Shown: positions 6,029-8,146 of the stretch, piece after piece | How positions within the stretch are numbered: the first letter of the stretch is position 1 | How the letters are laid out: each line of letters begins with the position of its first letter | Source: Alphaproteobacteria bacterium | Lineage (GTDB): Bacteria; Pseudomonadota; Alphaproteobacteria; Rickettsiales; SXRF01 | Assembly (NCBI GenBank): GCA_020050695.1 | Contig: JAGVKI010000314.1 | Coordinates: 1 to 8,146 of the forward strand | DNA: 8,146 nucleotides | Direction: 5' to 3' | Notes under the pieces: generated by a model | Database searches by the model: none | What the model was told of the DNA's origin: nothing | The model's input: only the letters and a program-made list of their open reading frames with translations | Made by a program: the position numbers and the translations under genes

Positions 6029-7387
6029 CTATTCGGAAATAAGCAGCGGCAGTCCCATTACCCTGCCCAGTTCGCCCAGCACATGCTGGCAGCAATGAAA
6101 CAGGTCGGGATTACCAATATCGGTAGGGTGCAGCTGCTCGGGATAAAAGCTTTCAATAATGTCGGTCAGGCTACCCAGCAGCGCGTCAGTCGCCAGCACA
6201 TTCACGCTCGATGCCATGGCGGCAATCTGCGTTTCATTCATCGCCGCGCGCAGGCGCAGGCAGGCAGGGCCACCGCCGTTACGCATACTCTGGCGCAAAT
6301 CGGCCAGATGCACTTCATCAATCGGGTTATCGGGCGATGCGCAGAGCCGCTCCATCACATCAAGCGCCTTGCCGTCGTATTTTTCTTTCACCTCGATGGG
6401 AGCGATGAGTGACATGCCGCCGTCAGGCCGTGTGACAATCTGGCTGTTGAAAAAATAGGTATGCACCGCCTCTTCGACGCTTAATTCACGCTCGCTGATC
6501 ACCAGGCTGCAAAGTGCTTTACCCGGATGCAGCGCGCTATACGCTTCTTCGATGGTTTCGATGCTGTCGCGCCCCCTGTCATAGGCTTCTTCATGGGCAA
6601 GCAAGACATTGCCATTGCTGACGCCAATCACATCGTTATGAAATACGCCCTGCTTGATCACCGCCGGATTCTGGCGAATAAAACACGCCTGCTCATCGGA
6701 AATATGATGCAGGTTTTTTACTGCGCGCGATGCGGATAATGTCTGGCGCGCCGACTCGGGATCAAGCGCCCTGCCGTCAGCGCCGTATACAAATACATGC
6801 AGCCCCTTATCGCTGTGGGTAGGCGAAAGGCGCATATGGTTTGCTGCCCCCTCGTCGCGCTGGCCAGCAGCGGCAGATAGCGGCAAATGCACCATGCTGC
6901 CTGGCACATCCGCAAAAATGCTCCTCAGTACACGATACGTGTCCTCCGCCTCAATGCGGCGGTGCAGGTTGGTAAATAAATTAGCCACCGTCAGGTGCAG
7001 CTTGCCATCGCCGCTATCTATGGTTGGGGTCACGGTTGCGGCATTGGCCACCCACATGGCAGACGATGAGGATGCGCTTTCAAGCAGCGCGGGCGCCTCA
7101 CGCGATGCCTGGAGTATCACCGATTCGTTGTTGCCGGAAAAATGCTTGCGAAGCAGCCCAAGGTTCGGACGCAGCTGCGGCGGCAGGATGGCCGCGCGTA
7201 TGCCCAGCGAGTTCAGCAGCCGCGCAAGGTCAAGCCCTTGCAAAGCCGCCTGCCTTGGGTTAGAAATACTGCCGCGGTTAAGCGTCGATGCCACATTATC
7301 CGAAGACAAGCCGCTATAATGATGTGTAGGCCCTGGCAGGCCCACAAAAACGACTTCTTGAATAGATGATGAAGCGACAGGTGACAT
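6029..7387 (-). CDS. astB: N-succinylarginine dihydrolase AstB
   Basis: A 452-residue cytoplasmic enzyme of the arginine succinyltransferase pathway. It converts N2-succinylarginine and water to N2-succinylornithine, CO2 and two ammonia. The N-terminal block GLPGPTHHYSGLS (16-28), MWVANAATVTP (111-121), DGKLHLTVANL (127-137), VFHNDVIGVSN (248-258) and NGGGPACLRLR (370-380) match E. coli AstB closely. The catalytic triad is complete: Glu179 in DEGAANH, His250 in FHNDV and Cys376 in GGGPACLRLR, corresponding to E. coli Glu174, His248 and Cys365. I chose the ATG at 7385-7387. A TTG at 7421-7423 would add 12 residues, but it has no ribosome-binding site, and E. coli AstB (447 residues) starts only a few residues before the conserved EV-F-GL block. 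No astA, astC or astD is in view, so this is not the enteric astCADBE order. Confidence 0.95.
   Translation of the reverse strand: MSPVASSSIQEVVFVGLPGPTHHYSGLSSDNVASTLNRGSISNPRQAALQGLDLARLLNSLGIRAAILPPQLRPNLGLLRKHFSGNNESVILQASREAPALLESASSSSAMWVANAATVTPTIDSGDGKLHLTVANLFTNLHRRIEAEDTYRVLRSIFADVPGSMVHLPLSAAAGQRDEGAANHMRLSPTHSDKGLHVFVYGADGRALDPESARQTLSASRAVKNLHHISDEQACFIRQNPAVIKQGVFHNDVIGVSNGNVLLAHEEAYDRGRDSIETIEEAYSALHPGKALCSLVISERELSVEEAVHTYFFNSQIVTRPDGGMSLIAPIEVKEKYDGKALDVMERLCASPDNPIDEVHLADLRQSMRNGGGPACLRLRAAMNETQIAAMASSVNVLATDALLGSLTDIIESFYPEQLHPTDIGNPDLFHCCQHVLGELGRVMGLPLLISE
7315..7320 (+). promoter_or_regulatory. Possible -10 box for the astE-like gene, inside astB
   Basis: A perfect TATAAT lies 65 bases before the astE-like ATG, within the astB codons for its conserved His-His-Tyr. 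No acceptable -35 is visible 16-18 bases upstream. Because the bases are also constrained by the THHY codons, the match may be coincidental. It is listed because any astE promoter must lie inside astB. Confidence 0.2.
7379..7384 (+). promoter_or_regulatory. Ribosome-binding site of the astE-like gene
   Basis: AGGTGA ends one base before the ATG at 7386-7388 and matches part of the anti-Shine-Dalgarno complement (AGGAGGTGA) in proper register. It supports this start. The only other in-frame room upstream ends at a TGA at 7359-7361 with no ATG, GTG or TTG between, and the next in-frame ATG is 69 codons in. Confidence 0.5.
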
Positions 7388-8146
7388 GACGACTATAGGG
7401 CAGCTTTTACGCGATCTTTTCAACCAGGATTTTACATCGCTTTCCGATAGCGATGCGTTTCATAGCGCTTTTTTTAAGAAAACACTTACCATCCAGAATC
7501 TTAAAAAAATATTCGATGTCGTGTCGCAAAGCAGCATAACCGTGGCGGGCAAAACCATCCCGGCAGCCATTCTTATTCCCTGCGGTAAAGACATGCCTAC
7601 AGGCGAAATGCCTTTCCAGATACTGGCGCAAACCCATGGCAACGAACCCGCTGGCCTTGCCGGTATTGCGCTGGCCATGGCACTGTCTGAAGCAGGATTG
7701 CTGAGGCGCGACATTATCGGCCTGATCGGCAATCCGCTCGCAAGCAGCCAGTATTTTGACGCCTATCTTAAAGACCCGCATGCCCGCCAGGAAACGCGCG
7801 ACGCTTATCGCTGCGGGCTGGACGCAGAAGGTAATTTATTACCTGACATGAACCGTATTCCGACTGATTTCATGAGCCGCACTGCCGACACGCACCACTT
7901 AAAACGCGCGCAGGAAATCTACCATGCCTCGCTGCATGTGTGCGGCATTGCCGACATCCATACGGCGCGCGGGAACATGGTCTGCTTTACCGATCATAAA
8001 TATGACGGCGAACTCAAATACAGCCCCATCCGCAGCCTGCTGACCGGGCTAGCAGGCGCGATTGCCGCCTATAGTTCAGGCACCAGCAATGTGCAGACAT
8101 GGAAATCCATCCTCGCCAACCTGCCGAATCTGAAAAGCCATACCGG
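7386..8146 (+). CDS. AstE/aspartoacylase-family zinc hydrolase, probable succinylglutamate desuccinylase, C-terminus cut off
   Basis: The frame is open from the ATG at 7386 to the right edge (253 full codons), with no stop. AstE removes succinate from N-succinylglutamate, the last step of the AST pathway. Zinc-ligand motifs of the AstE/AspA (M14-like) family are visible: THGNEPAG (83-90, with His84 and Glu87) and ADIHTARG (189-196, with His192). Substrate-site motifs GNPLAS (115-120) and DMNR (154-157) lie between them, in the expected order. The first zinc motif comes about 30 residues later than in E. coli AstE (His53 there), and the sequence after HTARG shows little likeness to it (no HTAIRGS), so this is a divergent member. 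Head-to-head position with astB supports the succinylglutamate role, but another amidohydrolase specificity is possible. The catalytic Glu near the C-terminus is outside the window. Confidence 0.78.
   Translation, partial: MTTIGQLLRDLFNQDFTSLSDSDAFHSAFFKKTLTIQNLKKIFDVVSQSSITVAGKTIPAAILIPCGKDMPTGEMPFQILAQTHGNEPAGLAGIALAMALSEAGLLRRDIIGLIGNPLASSQYFDAYLKDPHARQETRDAYRCGLDAEGNLLPDMNRIPTDFMSRTADTHHLKRAQEIYHASLHVCGIADIHTARGNMVCFTDHKYDGELKYSPIRSLLTGLAGAIAAYSSGTSNVQTWKSILANLPNLKSHT
7429..7455 (-). promoter_or_regulatory. Dyad and possible -10 box upstream of astB
   Basis: CATCGCT (7435-7441) and AGCGATG (7449-7455) form a perfect 7 bp inverted repeat around 7 bases, a 21 bp dyad. On the minus strand it directly abuts TAAAAT (plus-strand 7429-7434), a five-of-six match to a -10 box about 42 bases before the astB ATG. 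There is no clear -35. A site overlapping the spacer and -35 region is where a repressor or activator dimer could act. The same bases are also the early codons of the astE-like gene, so an mRNA hairpin or chance are alternatives. Confidence 0.3.

Noticed and set aside
7388..7423. TTG start at 7423 giving AstB 12 extra residues
   Set aside because: There is no ribosome-binding site before it, the extra residues (KRSRKSCPIVV) have no counterpart at the E. coli AstB N-terminus, and it would overlap the astE-like gene by 38 bp.
7407..7781. 124-codon and 90-codon (7460-7732) open frames on the minus strand at the right end
   Set aside because: Both are antisense to the AstE-like coding frame, which carries the zinc motifs. 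Their translations show no recognisable domain.
1..8146. Search for a novel defence, mobile or RNA-based system
   Set aside because: I looked for direct-repeat arrays, transposase or integrase motifs, toxin-antitoxin-like small gene pairs, tRNA-like cloverleaves and long non-coding gaps. All real frames are assigned to known families, and the largest gap is 96 bp.

Overview
The window is chromosomal-looking bacterial DNA, tightly packed with housekeeping and metabolic genes. It appears moderately GC-rich by eye; I did not compute a value. The proteins are proteobacterial in character. The RecJ N-terminus (SLTGRAW followed by a DER...LPELLARIIVARG block) resembles alphaproteobacterial RecJ, while the sulfate permeases and AstB align by memory with their enterobacterial counterparts. 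I lean towards an alphaproteobacterium, with moderate confidence. I see no tRNA, rRNA, CRISPR array, insertion sequence, phage gene or integrase.

Layout, left to right. (1) Positions 1-1976, minus strand: a sulfate/thiosulfate ABC importer in the order cysT-cysW-cysA, with cysA cut by the left edge. (2) Positions 2070-3866, minus strand: recJ, the single-strand-specific 5'-3' exonuclease, 93 bp upstream of cysT and co-directional. (3) Positions 3905-4585, plus strand: a metal-dependent O-methyltransferase of the catechol/caffeoyl-CoA family, divergent from recJ across only 38 bp. (4) Positions 4582-5145, minus strand: a LOG-family nucleotide phosphoribohydrolase, overlapping the methyltransferase tail-to-tail by 4 bp. 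(5) Positions 5146-5241: a 96 bp divergent promoter region with a perfect 8 bp inverted repeat whose arms both look like -10 boxes. (6) Positions 5242-6024, plus strand: a classical short-chain dehydrogenase. (7) Positions 6029-7387, minus strand: astB, N-succinylarginine dihydrolase. (8) Positions 7386-8146, plus strand: an AstE/aspartoacylase-type zinc hydrolase, cut by the right edge and head-to-head with astB.

Functionally, cysTWA imports sulfate for cysteine synthesis. AstB and the AstE-like protein would carry out the hydrolytic second and final steps of arginine succinyltransferase (AST) catabolism, which yields ammonia, glutamate and succinate. The other genes have no evident joint pathway.

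The window is mostly ordinary. The best leads are the astB/astE junction (start codons sharing CATG, plus a 21 bp dyad beside a possible astB -10 box), the atypical AstE-like protein, and the symmetrical divergent promoter at 5167-5221. I found no convincing new multi-gene system.
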